Of a stretch of 21,205 bases of DNA, positions 1-9,559 are shown one piece after another. The position numbers and the translations under genes are program-made. The stretch spans positions 1 to 21,205 of the forward strand of contig RBNI01001710.1 of assembly GCA_003990745.1 (NCBI GenBank). Reading direction: 5' to 3'. The notes under the pieces are model-generated. The model was not told the DNA's origin and did not search any database. It was given only the letters and a program-made list of their open reading frames with translations. The first letter of the stretch is position 1; each line of letters starts with the position of its first letter. This stretch comes from Jimgerdemannia flammicorona. Taxonomy: Eukaryota; Mucoromycota; Endogonomycetes; Endogonales; Endogonaceae.

Positions 1-350
1 CCTTGACCTCGCTGAATCTCCGGGGTATGTATGTCAGAACTGTGTGAAGCAATGGGGTGCGGCTGCGCAATGGAATCAAGCTCACGATGTGTGCGTGTTT
101 GCTCATCTCCTCCTGTTCATTTCTCAGACAACAGCATCGGCCACGAGGGGGCACGCGCCCTAGCCGAGTGTTTGAAGCAGAACACGACCTTGACCTCGCT
201 GAATCTCGACTGAACTGTGTGAAGCAATGGGGGGGTGCAGCTGCGCAATGGGAATCAAGCTCACAGTGTGCGTGTTCGCCCCCCCTCCCCCCACTTCCTC
301 CTGCTTCATTTTTCTCAGCGACCACGAAGGGGCACGCGCCCTAGCTGAGT
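1..350 (+). pseudogene. Tail of a leucine-rich-repeat gene, one repeat per exon, decayed
   Basis: The exon end at 1-24 joins in phase to 128-208 across a GTATGT...TTCTCAG intron (25-127). The joined frame reads LTSLNL-RDNSIGHEGARALAE and on to another TSLNL, a 28-residue LRR of the ribonuclease-inhibitor/NLR class. Such repeats form curved binding surfaces in many receptor-like proteins. The next intron copy (from about 209) has lost its GTATGT donor through a deletion, so the frame runs into TGA right after LNLD. The third exon copy (about 316-350) has lost the start of its repeat and part of its end. The gene would continue beyond the left edge, so the fold of the whole protein is unknown. 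A working 3' end with a retained stop is possible, but decay is the simpler reading. Confidence 0.6.
1..350 (+). repeat. Tandem exon-plus-intron repeat, period about 187 bp
   Basis: CCTTGACCTCGCTGAATCTC occurs at 1-20 and again at 188-207. The intron block GAACTGTGTGAAGCAATGGGG and the exon block GGGGCACGCGCCCTAGC recur at about the same spacing. The repeats therefore arose by duplication of an exon together with its intron. Confidence 0.75.
25..127 (+). other. Spliceosomal intron inside the LRR gene
   Basis: GTATGT donor at 25-30 and TTTCTCAG acceptor ending at 127 give a 103-nt intron. Removing it completes a split Asp codon (G|AC) and joins two LRR units without a break in the 28-residue period. 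A second copy of the same intron body (GAACTGTGTGAAGCAATGGG and following) starts near 213. Confidence 0.7.
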
Positions 351-609
351 TCAAGGGTGTGGTTGTCAGATTGTAACTCAATCAATTGTACCTCTATTCT
401 TTATTCGGATTTGTCATCCGGGTTTGCAAACTCGGAGTATCTTTATATACTTTAGGGAGCATTATATCTTAGTAATACAACAGAAATTTCTGGAATTTCT
501 GTCGTAACATATAAGGGTTGGCTGGAGCATGAAGTCATGTGATAATTTTCCTAATAATAGAATCTACTCTTGCTTTGGAACTTTTTAGCCAGTTTGGGCC
601 AGGCATATG

Positions 610-650
610 TGATCTGCAGATCACGTGCATCGTGACCTATTGATCACGTG
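610..650. repeat. Palindrome TGATCTGCAGATCA with two GATCACGTG copies
   Basis: 610-623 is a perfect 14-bp palindrome. It overlaps the first of two direct GATCACGTG copies (619-627 and 642-650), each holding a CACGTG E-box. The islet is less AT-rich than its surroundings. It may be a surviving piece of an old promoter or LTR; no gene is attached. Confidence 0.45.
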
Positions 651-1867
651 CTGTTTGTAGATATGTCAAATTCTGTCTGTCTCTATTATTTGTTGCAATT
701 TCAAAAGTTGACTTATATATACTTGGCAAGTATATAGCTTGGCTATATATTATTTATATTACTATATATTATTTATATTACATAATTGAGCCTAATCTAT
801 TATATATTTAGTATAGATTTTTTTTACTTAAAACTCTTTCTTTGTTTAGTCTTCTTTACTCATTTCTCTCAGTCTGAATTTCTTTAATATGAGTTTGACA
901 GCTTTCTTCACTCTATATCCTTTGGCCTATAAATGTTTAAAATAGAAGCTCAATTAGATTAAATTTTGAACTTCCAAAATATCTCTTAAATAAATCTCTT
1001 ATTATTTTATAACTAATATTTATTATTTTAATTTCAGTATCTATTTACAGACTAGAACTGATTAGAAGATTATATAATAATTATTACTACAGATATTATA
1101 TTTGTCTAAGTGATTGAGAGTTCTATCAAGTAACTTGTATAGAGATTATAAGTTTGATAGATAAATTAAAAAGAAGATATTATAATAATAATAGAATATT
1201 GATAGTTATAATTAACTACTAAGTAAAGAAGAATTCTAAGTAAGCTATCAGAGAGATGAAATATAAGACTATTCTAGAAAAGATTGATTATAATTATAAT
1301 ATATAAATTAAAATTTTTGATAAGTTATAAAGAAGTTATAATTAATTAGATATATTAATTATAAATAAAAATAAAAAACAAATAGCTATATTCAAGAAGA
1401 CAATTATAGTAAATAGTATATATTTCAAAAATTATAATAATATATATAATTGAATTAGAGAATTATGAAGAAAAGAAGATTATTTAGATAGATACTAATA
1501 ATGATAATATAATTAATTTAAATAGTAATAGTAAGATAAATTAGTTTTAGTAGAGTGATAAAAAATATTTAAAAGATAATTAAAATAATAATAATGAGAT
1601 AAATTAATAATAAAGAATAAAGAATAATTTTAAAGTATTAATTCTAAAATATATCTTTTTTTGTTTTTTGTTTTTTAGATAATTAATTTCAAAATATATA
1701 AATTTTTAAATAAATAGTTTTGATTTTTTTATTTTTTATTTTTTTTTTTAATATAAATAAATAATACTGAAATATATTTTCTGATTTCTGAAATATATTA
1801 TAGATTAGGTTTGGGGTTGGGTTTGAAATTAGATTTCAGATTAAATTTAAATTGAGTTTTGAATTAA

Positions 1868-1965
1868 GTCAGATATATTATTAGCTTAGTTATATTTTTA
1901 ATTAGATATATTACTGACTTAGCTATTTTTTAGATCAGATATATATTACTAATTTTGAGTTGAGT
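1868..1965. repeat. Imperfect AT-rich tandem repeat, unit about 31 bp
   Basis: Three related units share TCAGATATATTA...CTTAG(T/C)TAT.TTTTA. They lie next to T-rich, GAGTTTTGA-type repeats at 1800-1990, just left of copy A. Confidence 0.4.
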
Positions 1966-2180
1966 TTTGAGTTCATCAGATTGAGTTTTCAGAACTCTAC
2001 TAATAGCTAAAAATATCTTTTATATTGTAATGGTGACCCCAGAATGATAACATCAGCACAGGAGACAGCCTTTCCTTGCAAGCCACCAGATCAGAGCATA
2101 AGAAGATCATACAGTATATGAGATGAGCAATGATGACCAACTGTGAGTCATTGTGACCACAGTATAAGCATCTTGAAGAA

Positions 2181-2187
2181 TATAAAA
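2181..2187 (+). promoter_or_regulatory. Internal U3 TATA box upstream of the LTR reading frame (copy A)
   Basis: TATAAAA lies 81 bp before the ATG at 2268 and is kept in all three LTRs at nearly the same distance. It is well separated from the main LTR TATA at 3336, so it could drive the U3 frame alone. Transcription is inferred. Confidence 0.45.
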
Positions 2188-2267
2188 GAAGAATCAAGGA
2201 ACCACAGTAGCAGTAACTAACAAGAACTACTAATCCCAAAATAGCTCAAAGACTTACCACAAATGAA

Positions 2268-3098
2268 ATGCCTGCTGCCCACCAAACCTCAAGGTCAAGG
2301 AACCACCAAGACACCTCAGTTAAAGAAAGGATGTTCCAAGACATCAGAAGAGCCATGGGGACTCACTCAAGAAGGACTCCTAGTGTCTACCTAAGTACTG
2401 CAGACCCTTATCACTTCATTCTCTACTGCTATGAAATAGAAACAAGGATCACCATTGCTACCGAATGCCTCCAAATATAGCAGGAGTATGAAATAGGAAA
2501 CCTCCTCTGCCGGGAGTTCCCACAGGCCAGCACCCAAGAGCTACAAGATGCCACTCCCATGGATATATGCAAAATAAGGACAGCTAAGAAGATCCATCAG
2601 ATCTTCAGACATACACCATGGTCAATCCCCAACTTGGAGTATGTTAGAGTCTCAGATTTCAGAGATCTGTCATCTTGCCATATCAATGCACTAGAAGCCA
2701 GGGTGGCTACAGAAGCCCAGTCCACTATCACCCTCAACAGCGAAAAAGTAGAAGACTTCTGGCACCCTATCCTCCAGGACAATCCAGACCAATTCCTGCA
2801 AGGATTGATCTCAGTATTCCAAGGCCCAAACATCCAGGTTAGATCTCTCCAAGACCCTACATTTGTTCCTTATTTTGTAGAAGAGAACCTCATAGACTGG
2901 AGAGCTCCAGACCTTGTTCCTGATTTCCCCGCCACAGCCGAATGTGATGACGTCATCAATGATGTCATCCCGTGTGACATACCTGAAGCATGTGAAGTAC
3001 ATGAAACACGCGACCTACATAACGAATTCATAGATCTCATCTCCTTCAGTGATGATGATGATGATGAAGCCCCCATGATCCTGAACTTTCTGCTCTAA
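2268..3098 (+). pseudogene. LTR (U3)-encoded protein of unknown family, copy A, one internal stop
   Basis: A frame of 276 codons from MPAAHQTSRSRN to the TAA after MILNFLL is broken only by TAG at codon 71 (2478-2480). That codon is Trp (TGG) in the LTR at 13670-15310, so the stop fits a G-to-A change. Readable features: basic N-terminus, mostly helical middle, the stretches NLEYVRVSDFRDLSSCHINA and VEDFWHPILQDNPDQFLQGL, then VPYFVEENLIDWRAPDL and an acidic tail with a run of five Asp (about 3049-3063). No signal peptide or membrane segment is visible. I do not recognise the family. It resembles neither Env, chromodomain nor integrase. It lies wholly in U3, upstream of the main LTR promoter, so in the genomic RNA it would be read from the 3' LTR. 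Confidence 0.65.
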
Positions 3099-3115
3099 GT
3101 TCTTTGTTATACTAG

Positions 3116-3239
3116 ATAATGCCAGCACTGGTATTCTCATGTAACACTGGATAATACTAGCACTGGTATTCTGAGGTGACACGAAATTGTTCCAGTACCG
3201 GCATTTTGATGTGACACTAAATAATGCCAGTATTCTGAA
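3116..3239 (+). repeat. U3 34-35 bp array, copy A (about three units)
   Basis: Units follow ATAATGCCAGCACTGGTATT...TGTGACACTA. The array sits between the end of the U3 frame and the main TATA box, where enhancer arrays lie in many LTRs. It is more diverged than the arrays of the complete element. Confidence 0.7.
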
Positions 3240-3335
3240 TCTGTACAACCATCAATGCCAGCCCTGGAACTTAGTAATTTTAGTTATTAGAATTTATATT
3301 TAGCTTTATATCTTAGCAACTATTGAATTATATTT

Positions 3336-3345
3336 TATATAAATA
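3336..3345 (+). promoter_or_regulatory. Main LTR TATA box, copy A
   Basis: TATATAAATA, identical in all three LTRs (as TATTTATATA on the plus strand at 6607 and 13907). It should set the start of R about 30 bp downstream, near 3370. Confidence 0.65.
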
Positions 3346-3364
3346 CCCCTCTTATTTCCTCTGA

Positions 3365-3370
3365 AATAAA
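3365..3370 (+). terminator. LTR polyadenylation signal AATAAA, copy A
   Basis: AATAAA in the context CTGAAATAAAGTCAG is shared by all three LTRs and lies at the U3/R boundary, the usual place for 3' processing of LTR transcripts. Confidence 0.55.
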
Positions 3371-3573
3371 GTCAGTCAAGTTCACCTACACACACTTCTT
3401 TACAAGCAATCTAAGAGATAATAAGACAGTTAAAGATAAGAAGTTTGAGGACAATAAGACCTTGGGAAGGCACTCCAATAAGAACTTGCTTATAACAAAC
3501 TTGAGTTAGTCTAAGAGATACACCTTGAAGAGAATCTGGCATATTTGAAGGACTCAGCGACCACTACGTGACA

Positions 3574-3600
3574 ACTTGGTGTCTATTGGCTGGTGATTCA
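3574..3600 (+). other. Primer-binding-site region, copy A
   Basis: After the LTR end CA come ACT and then TGGTGTCTATTGGCTGG. TGG three bases after the LTR is the usual complement of a tRNA CCA tail. The complete element reads TGGTACCCATTGGCTGG here, differing by transitions only. I cannot name the tRNA. Confidence 0.4.
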
Positions 3601-3693
3601 AGATGAATCCCTCACTTTCAAGCTGAAAAATGAACAACCCCCACAATAACTACCCTGACTACAAGAGTCACCTCTGCAAGAATTCAAGACAAG

Positions 3694-4713
3694 ATAGAAA
3701 TACACCCCCCTACATTTTATGGATATACTACTGAAGAGTCAATCCTGACCTTCATTAAAGACTTTGAACAATTTGCCACCATATGAGCTCTTAGTGTGGA
3801 TGCTCAATTGGCCCTTCTACCAGTCAGCCTCAGAGGACCTGCTAGAGATAAGTTCAATGCAGCCACCATTGCTGATGCTGGTGCAGCCAAACTTACCAAC
3901 ATGAAGGTCTTCCTCAGAACAATATATTATACCAAAGAGATCAAGCAAGCTCTCAAGGATCAACTCAATACTATCTGCCAGAGACTTAGTGAAGATCCCA
4001 ACTCATTCTATACCTGAATCTGTCACTAGATTATCTTAGCTGGCTATGATGACCACCTTAAGGAACAAATAGCAGATTCAACCTTCCTCAAAGGAGTTCA
4101 CCCTGAAATTGCCCTAGCAATCCAGTCTACCCCAGCTACACTGACCCTTGATCAGAAAGTGGTCTTTGCACAGAGATATTGGACTGCCAGACACCCTGCT
4201 GAATACTCAATGGAGAAAATAACTAGCATCAAGATGGAGCCATCAAAGCTAACTAGTATCTTACTTGCCACAGTCGTAAACAGATTACCAATCCCATCTA
4301 CCCCCAAGACAGCCAAAGCTGATCCAGTGGAAGAACTCGCCAAGCAGTTTGCCAAGATGACTGCATACCTTGGTGATATTGTTAGAGATGTCCAAAGTGC
4401 TAACAGGAGACCAGTGCAGAGATTTGTAGCTGCTACAGAAGAATGCAATATCACATGCTTTAGATGTAGAGAAGAAGGCCACTATGCAAAGAGTTGCATG
4501 ACCAAAACAAGACGCAAAGCCCAATCAAGCAATGCTAGCAGAACCAGAGAACAAACCAATACAGTAGTCATTGAGGAGATTGGTGATACTGATGATAAAG
4601 AATACTATAAGGAGCTCGAATTCTACCCTGCTACTGAAGGTACCAGAACCCAGTCCAAGCCCTATGACAAGAAGAGCAATAGCAAGCCAGTTGGAAGACC
4701 AAAGAAGACCCAA
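3694..4713 (+). pseudogene. gag: gag of copy A, truncated, three in-frame stops
   Basis: One frame runs from the codons equivalent to the ATG at 13549 of the complete element (here mutated to ATA) to the break at 4713. It has the capsid-like block ending in FKGVHPEIALAI and QRYWTARHP, then a perfect CCHC zinc knuckle, CFRCREEGHYAKSC (about 4459-4500), then an acidic stretch and a KPVGRPKKT tail (an AT-hook-like GRP motif). Gag packages the element RNA into particles; the knuckle binds nucleic acid. Stops lie at 3784 (TGA, shared with the other copy), 4015 (TGA) and 4027 (TAG). The knuckle is better preserved than in the complete element, which has lost two of its Cys. Confidence 0.8.
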
Positions 4714-6369
4714 CCATATTATATAAACTTATATTATTTAAGAAGTTTACTGAAATTACCATATTATGCAGAACTATATCTAATCAAGAAACTACTAAAA
4801 TTATCTACATTATATTAATAAGAGAACTTGTACCAGAAACCATTGAACATTTTATTACTTTTGACAAAAAAATAGAGACTTAAGCTAATCTACATAGTAG
4901 CTTCAATCTTATAATTTATCTCTATTGAGCTGGTATATTATATTTATGAGCTCAACTGAAAAGATTTTCTAAAATCTATAACTTTTTAGCTTACAAAAAC
5001 TCAATAGTCAAACTGGATATATTTGATATAGTACCAATCTCAGTCATTATATAAGAATAAATCATTAGTAGTATTTGGACAAAAAGAGAAGTAATTACCT
5101 CAAGACTTATCAACTATCCAGTATTAGAAAAATCTCAATCAGAGACTAGTATAGTATAAAATTCTCAACCAGCATCACTCTAATTACTAAGAGTATAGCT
5201 TATAAATACTTCAGAAATATCAACAGACTTACTATCAAGAGATCTGGCCCAGTCAGATAATATAGAAGATTTTGTCTGAACTTTTGATAACTTTATATAA
5301 GAACTTAAAGATCATATTATCTGATTTCTATTTTTTCTAAAAGTTTTACTTATTTTACTCTTATCTGGACCAGCAGACTCTCTGAGCTCAGTACTTTAAG
5401 AATTCTAAGAAGTATTCTAGTAATCTAAAGATCAAGTATACATTCTTTAATTCTATCAACTCTCAGTAACTCAACTAGACTTAGAATATCTATAATAAGT
5501 GAAATAGACTTAAGAACTGAAGAAGAACCAGAAGACAGTAATAATGAGATAGTAGTACTACTACTCACATTTGCAAAATATCCAAAAAAAGACTTAAGGG
5601 AATTACTAAATAGTCTTGAAGAAATTTCAGCTCTAAAGAATCTTACTTCCAGAAGATATATTACAGTTTTCAAAGTATAATTAAGAGAGTTAATTAAAAT
5701 CTTCACTAGAATATTAAATAATCTAAACTCTGATCTAGGATAAATTATAGCTAATTCATACTACTATATAGACCAATATATGAAGTCTAAGTAACTATAA
5801 AAAAAAATAAAAAAATAAAAAAACATCTTCCACTAACTTATTGAGAAGTATATAGGTATAGAAACTTATCATAAAGCTTAAGAATCTATTATGGATATAA
5901 AGTTGAATCTTAGAAAATTTTCATGAGTATTCTTTATAAGAATTTAAAAGAGAATATATACTACTGAATTCAGTACTACCAACTAAGACATTATTAGTTC
6001 AATAACCTTTATAAATAAAATCTCACTCAATGTTACTCAGTATATTTATACTCTTGATATTAGAAAATCTAATAAATAAGTAGATATAGCTCAAAGATAT
6101 TTTGATATCAAATAAGGAACTACTTGGAATAATAATAAGAAAGAAGACAAAGAGGATCTCTTAGTCAAGATTCTTCAAGAAATTCTCTAAGAAAACCCAA
6201 GAGTAAAAGAGCTTACAAAAGAATAGAAGAAGAATAAGAATGAAATTCAAGACCTCAGATCTAAACTAGACATTAGTTGGATAAATTGAAAAACTCATCA
6301 CAAATAAAAATCAGAGCTATCTACAAGATAACAGAGGTTATATATTATAAAGAAACTAAAACTATCTAC
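4714..6369 (+). pseudogene. Left part of an older decayed retroelement (gag-like remnants)
   Basis: AT-rich sequence with many stops in which short coding stretches stay legible on the plus strand. At about 5553-5795 a helical, charged stretch (FAKYPKKDLRELLNSLEEIS ...) continues past two in-frame stops for some 80 codons. About 5840-6050 holds another Tyr-rich stretch, and 6240-6369 a basic one. The last part is cut at 6369 by the complete gypsy element and resumes at 15311, where a zinc knuckle follows. So this is probably the gag of the host element. The join to copy A at 4713 is unexplained. Confidence 0.5.
6366..6369. repeat. Target-site duplication, left copy (CTAC)
   Basis: CTAC here directly abuts the LTR end at 6370 and is repeated at 15311-15314 directly after the other LTR end. 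A 4-bp duplication fits gypsy integrases. Confidence 0.75.
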
Positions 6370-6606
6370 TATCATATAGTAGTCACTGAGTTCTTCAAAT
6401 ATGCCAGATTCTCTTCAAGGTGTATCTCTTAGACTAACTCAAGTTTGTTATAAGCAAGTTCTTATTGAAGTGCCTTCCCAAGGTCTTATAGTCCTTAAAC
6501 TTCTTATCTTGAAACTGTCTTGTTATCTCTTAGATTGCTTGCAAGAAAGTGTGTGTAAGTGAAACTGAAACTAGAACTGACTTTATTTCAGAAGAAATAA
6601 GAGAGG

Positions 6607-6616
6607 TATTTATATA
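6607..6616 (-). promoter_or_regulatory. Main LTR TATA box, 3' LTR
   Basis: TATATAAATA on the minus strand, with AATAAA at 6587-6582 downstream; in this LTR the AATAAA would serve 3' processing of the genomic RNA. Confidence 0.6.
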
Positions 6617-6744
6617 AAATATAATTCAATGGTTGCTAAGATATAAAGCTAAATATGAATTTCAATAACTAAAATAAAATGCCAGATCAGGAAGAACTGC
6701 TAAGTTCCAAGATTGGCACTGATGGTTGTATGGGTTCAGGATGC

Positions 6745-6866
6745 TGGTATAATTCAGTGTTATATCAAATACCGGTGCTGGCATTATTCAGTGTTACATC
6801 AAATACTGATACTGGTATTATTCAGTGTTATATCAAATACTAGTACTGGTATTATTTAGTATAACC
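6745..6866 (-). repeat. U3 34-bp array, 3' LTR (three full units plus a partial)
   Basis: Plus-strand units start at 6745, 6779, 6813 and 6847 (partial), one fewer than in the 5' LTR of the same element. Confidence 0.85.
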
Positions 6867-6873
6867 AAGGGAC

Positions 6874-7730
6874 TTAGAGCAGAATGTTTAAGATCATAGA
6901 GGCTTCATCCTTATCATCAGAGGTCAGGATATCTTCAAAGGAGATGAGGTCTACAAACATTTCATCAAGGTTACATAGGTCACACATTGCACATACTTCG
7001 GGTATCTCATGTATGTCACATATCTTGCATATGTTGAAGTCGCATGGGATGATGTTATCACATTCAGCAGTGGTAGGAACAAGGTGATCTGGAGCTCTCC
7101 AGTCTATGAGGTTCTCTTTCACAAAATAGGGGACAAATGTGGGGTCTTGGGGAGGACTAACCTGGATGCTTGGGCCTTGGAATACTGAGATCAACTCTTG
7201 CAGAAATTGGTCTGGGTTGTTCTGAAGATGGGGTGCCAGAAGTCTTCTACTTCATCACTATTGAGGGTAATAGTGGACTGGGTTTCTGTAGCCATCCTGG
7301 CTTCTAGTGCATTGATATGGCAGGATGATAGGTCTCTGAAATCTGAAACTCTAACATACTCCAAGTTGGAGATCAACCATAGTGCATGCCTGAAGATCTG
7401 ATGGATCTTCTTAGCTATCCTCATTTTGCATATATCTATGGGAGTAGCATCTTGTAGCTCTTGGGTACTGGCCTGTGAAAACTTCCAGCAGAGGAGGTTT
7501 CCTATTTCATACTCCTGTCATATTTGGAGGCATTTGGTAGCAATAGTGATCCTGGTTTCCATTTCATGGCAGTAGAGGATATAGTGATAAGGGTCACCAG
7601 TACTCAGGTTGACACTAGGAGTCCTTCTTGAGCGGGTCCTCATGGCTCTTCTGATGTCTTGGAATATCCTTTCTTCAACTGAGGTACCTTGGTAGTTCCT
7701 TGACCTTGAGGTTTGGTGAGCAGCAGGCAT
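6874..7730 (-). pseudogene. LTR (U3)-encoded protein of unknown family, 3' LTR copy
   Basis: Begins MPAAHQTSRSRN, with TGA at 7518-7520 at the same Trp codon that is TAG in copy A and intact in the 5' LTR. It then runs open (IFRHALWLISNLEYVRVSDF) to a frameshift near 7195-7240 and finishes in another frame through VPYFVKENLIDWRAPD, the six-Cys cluster C-x4-C-x2-C-x8-C-x2-C-x2-C, and MILNILL with a TAA at 6874. In the transcript of the element this is the copy that would lie downstream of integrase, and so the one that could be translated from a 3' subgenomic RNA. Family unknown. Confidence 0.65.
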
Positions 7731-7810
7731 TTCGTTTATAGTAAGTCTTTAAGCTATTTTGGGATTGGTGGGTCTTGTTGGTTGCTGCTACTGCAGTTCC
7801 TTGATCTTTC

Positions 7811-7817
7811 TTTTATA
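7811..7817 (-). promoter_or_regulatory. Internal U3 TATA box, 3' LTR
   Basis: TATAAAA on the minus strand, 81-87 bp before the U3 ATG at 7730, as in the other two LTRs. Confidence 0.45.
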
Positions 7818-7971
7818 TTCCTCAAGATACCATACTGTGGTCACAATGACTCACAGTTGGTCATTGTTGCTCATCTCATATGCCATATGATCTTCTTGTG
7901 CTCCAATCTGGTAGCTTGCAAGGAAAGACTGTCTCTTGTGCTGATGTCATCATTCTGGGGTCACTGTTACA

Positions 7972-7982
7972 TCTTCCTCCTG
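7972..7982 (-). other. Polypurine tract (plus-strand primer)
   Basis: AGGAGGAAGA on the minus strand abuts the 3' LTR start TG at 7971. This is the expected RNase H-resistant primer for second-strand synthesis and confirms the LTR boundary. Confidence 0.85.
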
Positions 7983-8349
7983 AATAAGGATCTTCTTGAG
8001 TATCCTTATTCATTGGTCTAGTCCTGAAAAATTTGCTGATCCCATAACCTCTGGCAAGGGGTTGAAAAGTGGTGTTTATGGGCTGGCATCTTCTCTTTGT
8101 ATTTTGGCATGATGGTGAAGAGTCACTTCTTTCATATAGAGCAAGGGCCTGATTTTAATCTTAACCAATCAGTTGATGGTTTGAACTCCTCTGGCTTTGA
8201 AAGTCTCATAGATGAGTAGTTGCTAGTACTGTATCTCTTAGAGAATGGTCCAGACAGATAGCTTGTTGGTCATGAGACATGCTGTTATGATTCACAGACT
8301 AGAACCTTGTGGGTGGTCATCACATTTTGCTTCTCTTGTATAGGTTCAT
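7982..8349 (-). other. Region between integrase and polypurine tract
   Basis: Minus-strand codons after KKYYEPIQEKQN remain partly legible (KPEELKPSTDWLRLKSGPCS, HKHHFSTPCQRLWDQ) with several stops. This is probably the integrase tail. There is no env-like gene and no chromodomain. Confidence 0.5.
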
Positions 8350-9365
8350 AGTACTTCTTGAGTCTATTCCTATATACCATGGTAGGCAGTATGGTCCCTG
8401 AGATTTTTCTAAGCCAGAAGGTAGTTCTCTTGATATTTTGCATATAGAAGGGTCCTTCCCATTTGGGCTCCAGTTTTCATGACCATGAGGCTTCTACCAT
8501 ATTTTGATACAATAGAACTTTTTCACCAATTCAGATGGGTTCTAGGGCCTTGTGATTCTTTTCTGCATTCTTCCTTATCAGTACTTGTGACTTGATGATA
8601 TAATCTTCAGCCTTCTTCCTGATTTGGTGTAGCCTCCTGATTTCTGCATTAACTCATCTCCAAGTTAGGTCTAGATTTGTGGCTGAGGTTCCATCAGAAT
8701 CTTCTTTTCCAAAGAGCAGTTTACTTGGGATAAAGTGTGTGCCCTGTGAATATATGTCTTATAGGACAGAGAGGGCAGTTGGGAGATAATTATCCCAATT
8801 CTCATATGTCTCTGAGATCTTCGCTAAGATGTTCTTGAGGGTCTTGTTGATTCTCTCTGTCTGTCCATTTCCTTGAGGGTGGTACATGGTGGTCTTGATG
8901 TGCTGGATCTTGTATTTCTGATACATTATCTCATGAAATCTATTGACAAATTCTGTGCCATGGTCTGTTGTGATTTGCTTTGGTGTCTTATAGTAGCAGA
9001 TGATTTCTCGGTACAGGAAGTCAGCTATAGAGAGAGCATTGGCTTCTTGTAATGCTCCTGCCTCTATCCATTTAGTAAAGAGGTCTACAATAACTATGAT
9101 ATAGCGGTTTCCTGATAGTGTTACTAGTAGTGGCCCAATGATATCCATTGCAATGTGGTGGAAGGGGATAGGCTCAATTCTTGATGACCCAGGTACCTGG
9201 ACTTACTGATCTTGTTTCTGTTTTTGGCACTTGTCACACCCTTTGACAAATTGGTGTAGGTCTTCTTCCATCTTGGGCCACCACATAGTTCTTCTTGCCT
9301 TGTTGTATGTGTTGGTTCCTCCTAGGTATCCTTGCTTGTGTACTTACTTCATTACTTGATACTTC
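8350..9365 (-). pseudogene. pol: Integrase (zinc domain, DDE core, GPY/F-type C-terminus)
   Basis: The N-terminal HHCC domain reads VHKQGYLG ... FVKGCDKCQ, with the second His replaced by Tyr. A TAA follows QKQKQDQ. The core (9148-8759) is open: D of MDIIGPL, D of TTDHGTEF and E of NGQTERIN, with 35 residues between the last two, the DD(35)E signature of retroviral-type integrases. After TAG codons come KVLLYQNMVEASWS, KLEPKWEGPFYMQNI and RNRLKKYYEP, the GPY/F module common in gypsy elements. No chromodomain follows. The enzyme joins element DNA to the target; the CTAC duplication shows that this family makes 4-bp cuts. It is in another frame than RNase H, so there is a frameshift in about 9360-9560. 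Confidence 0.9.
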
Positions 9366-9559
9366 TTATATTTAGGTATTACTAGCTTTCCTCCTTTTCT
9401 GAGTGTAGTGTTGTCTAGTTCCAACTGTTTCCAAGTCCAGTTGATGATAGTGATTGTCCAGGGTTTGAGGTGGTTAGGCATCTTCTGCTATCCAAGGTAG
9501 CTGATTAATCCATAGTATAGCTCCTTATTCATGTTGAATAGTCTTGATGGGGGTATTTC

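Larger units (their letters stand above)
361..2025. other. AT-rich filler without a recognisable gene
   Basis: Base composition drops from balanced to extremely AT-rich by about 700 and stays so to the edge of copy A. Stops are dense in all frames. A few purine-rich runs near 1240-1560 could be bleached coding sequence, but no domain is readable. It is probably old, mutated transposon DNA. Confidence 0.5.
2026..3573 (+). repeat. 5' LTR of copy A (1548 bp)
   Basis: The ends are TG (2026) and TGACA (3573), set by comparison with the other two LTRs. Order inside: internal TATA (2181), a long open frame (2268-3098), a 34-35 bp array (3116-3239), the main TATA (3336), AATAAA (3365), then an R/U5 of about 200 bp. 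So U3 is about 1.34 kb, long for a fungal gypsy element because it contains a reading frame. Confidence 0.85.
2026..4713 (+). mobile_element. Truncated Ty3/gypsy element, copy A (5' LTR and gag only)
   Basis: It starts with TGTAATGGTGACC, as do the LTRs of the complete element on the opposite strand, and carries LTR, primer-site region and gag in the same order. Similarity stops abruptly after the AAGAAGACCC that follows the GRPKK codons (about 4713); AT-rich unrelated sequence follows. Protease, dUTPase, reverse transcriptase, integrase and the 3' LTR are absent. It belongs to the same family as the complete element but is a separate insertion, since it differs by in-frame indels and repeat number. 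Confidence 0.85.
6370..7971 (-). repeat. 3' LTR of the complete element (1602 bp)
   Basis: On the minus strand it starts TGTAACAGTGACC at 7971, directly after the polypurine tract. It ends ...TATGATA at 6370, where the expected terminal CA has become TA. It carries the same inner features as the 5' LTR but one 34-bp unit fewer, which explains most of the length difference. Confidence 0.9.

Noticed and set aside
57..344. 95-codon frame over the LRR region
   Set aside because: Runs through the intron in another frame; the LRR frame with its splice sites explains the sequence better.
361..480. tRNA or small RNA gene in the moderately GC part
   Set aside because: No cloverleaf, A/B box pair or terminator could be made out.
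6370..7971. env-like gene between integrase and 3' LTR
   Set aside because: The frame found there is inside the LTR, occurs also in the 5' LTR, and has no signal peptide or membrane segment.
7713..8021. 102-codon plus-strand frame
   Set aside because: Crosses the LTR edge and polypurine tract on the non-coding strand; no family resemblance.
7982..8349. Chromodomain after integrase
   Set aside because: Residues after KKYYEP show no chromodomain aromatic cage pattern before the polypurine tract.
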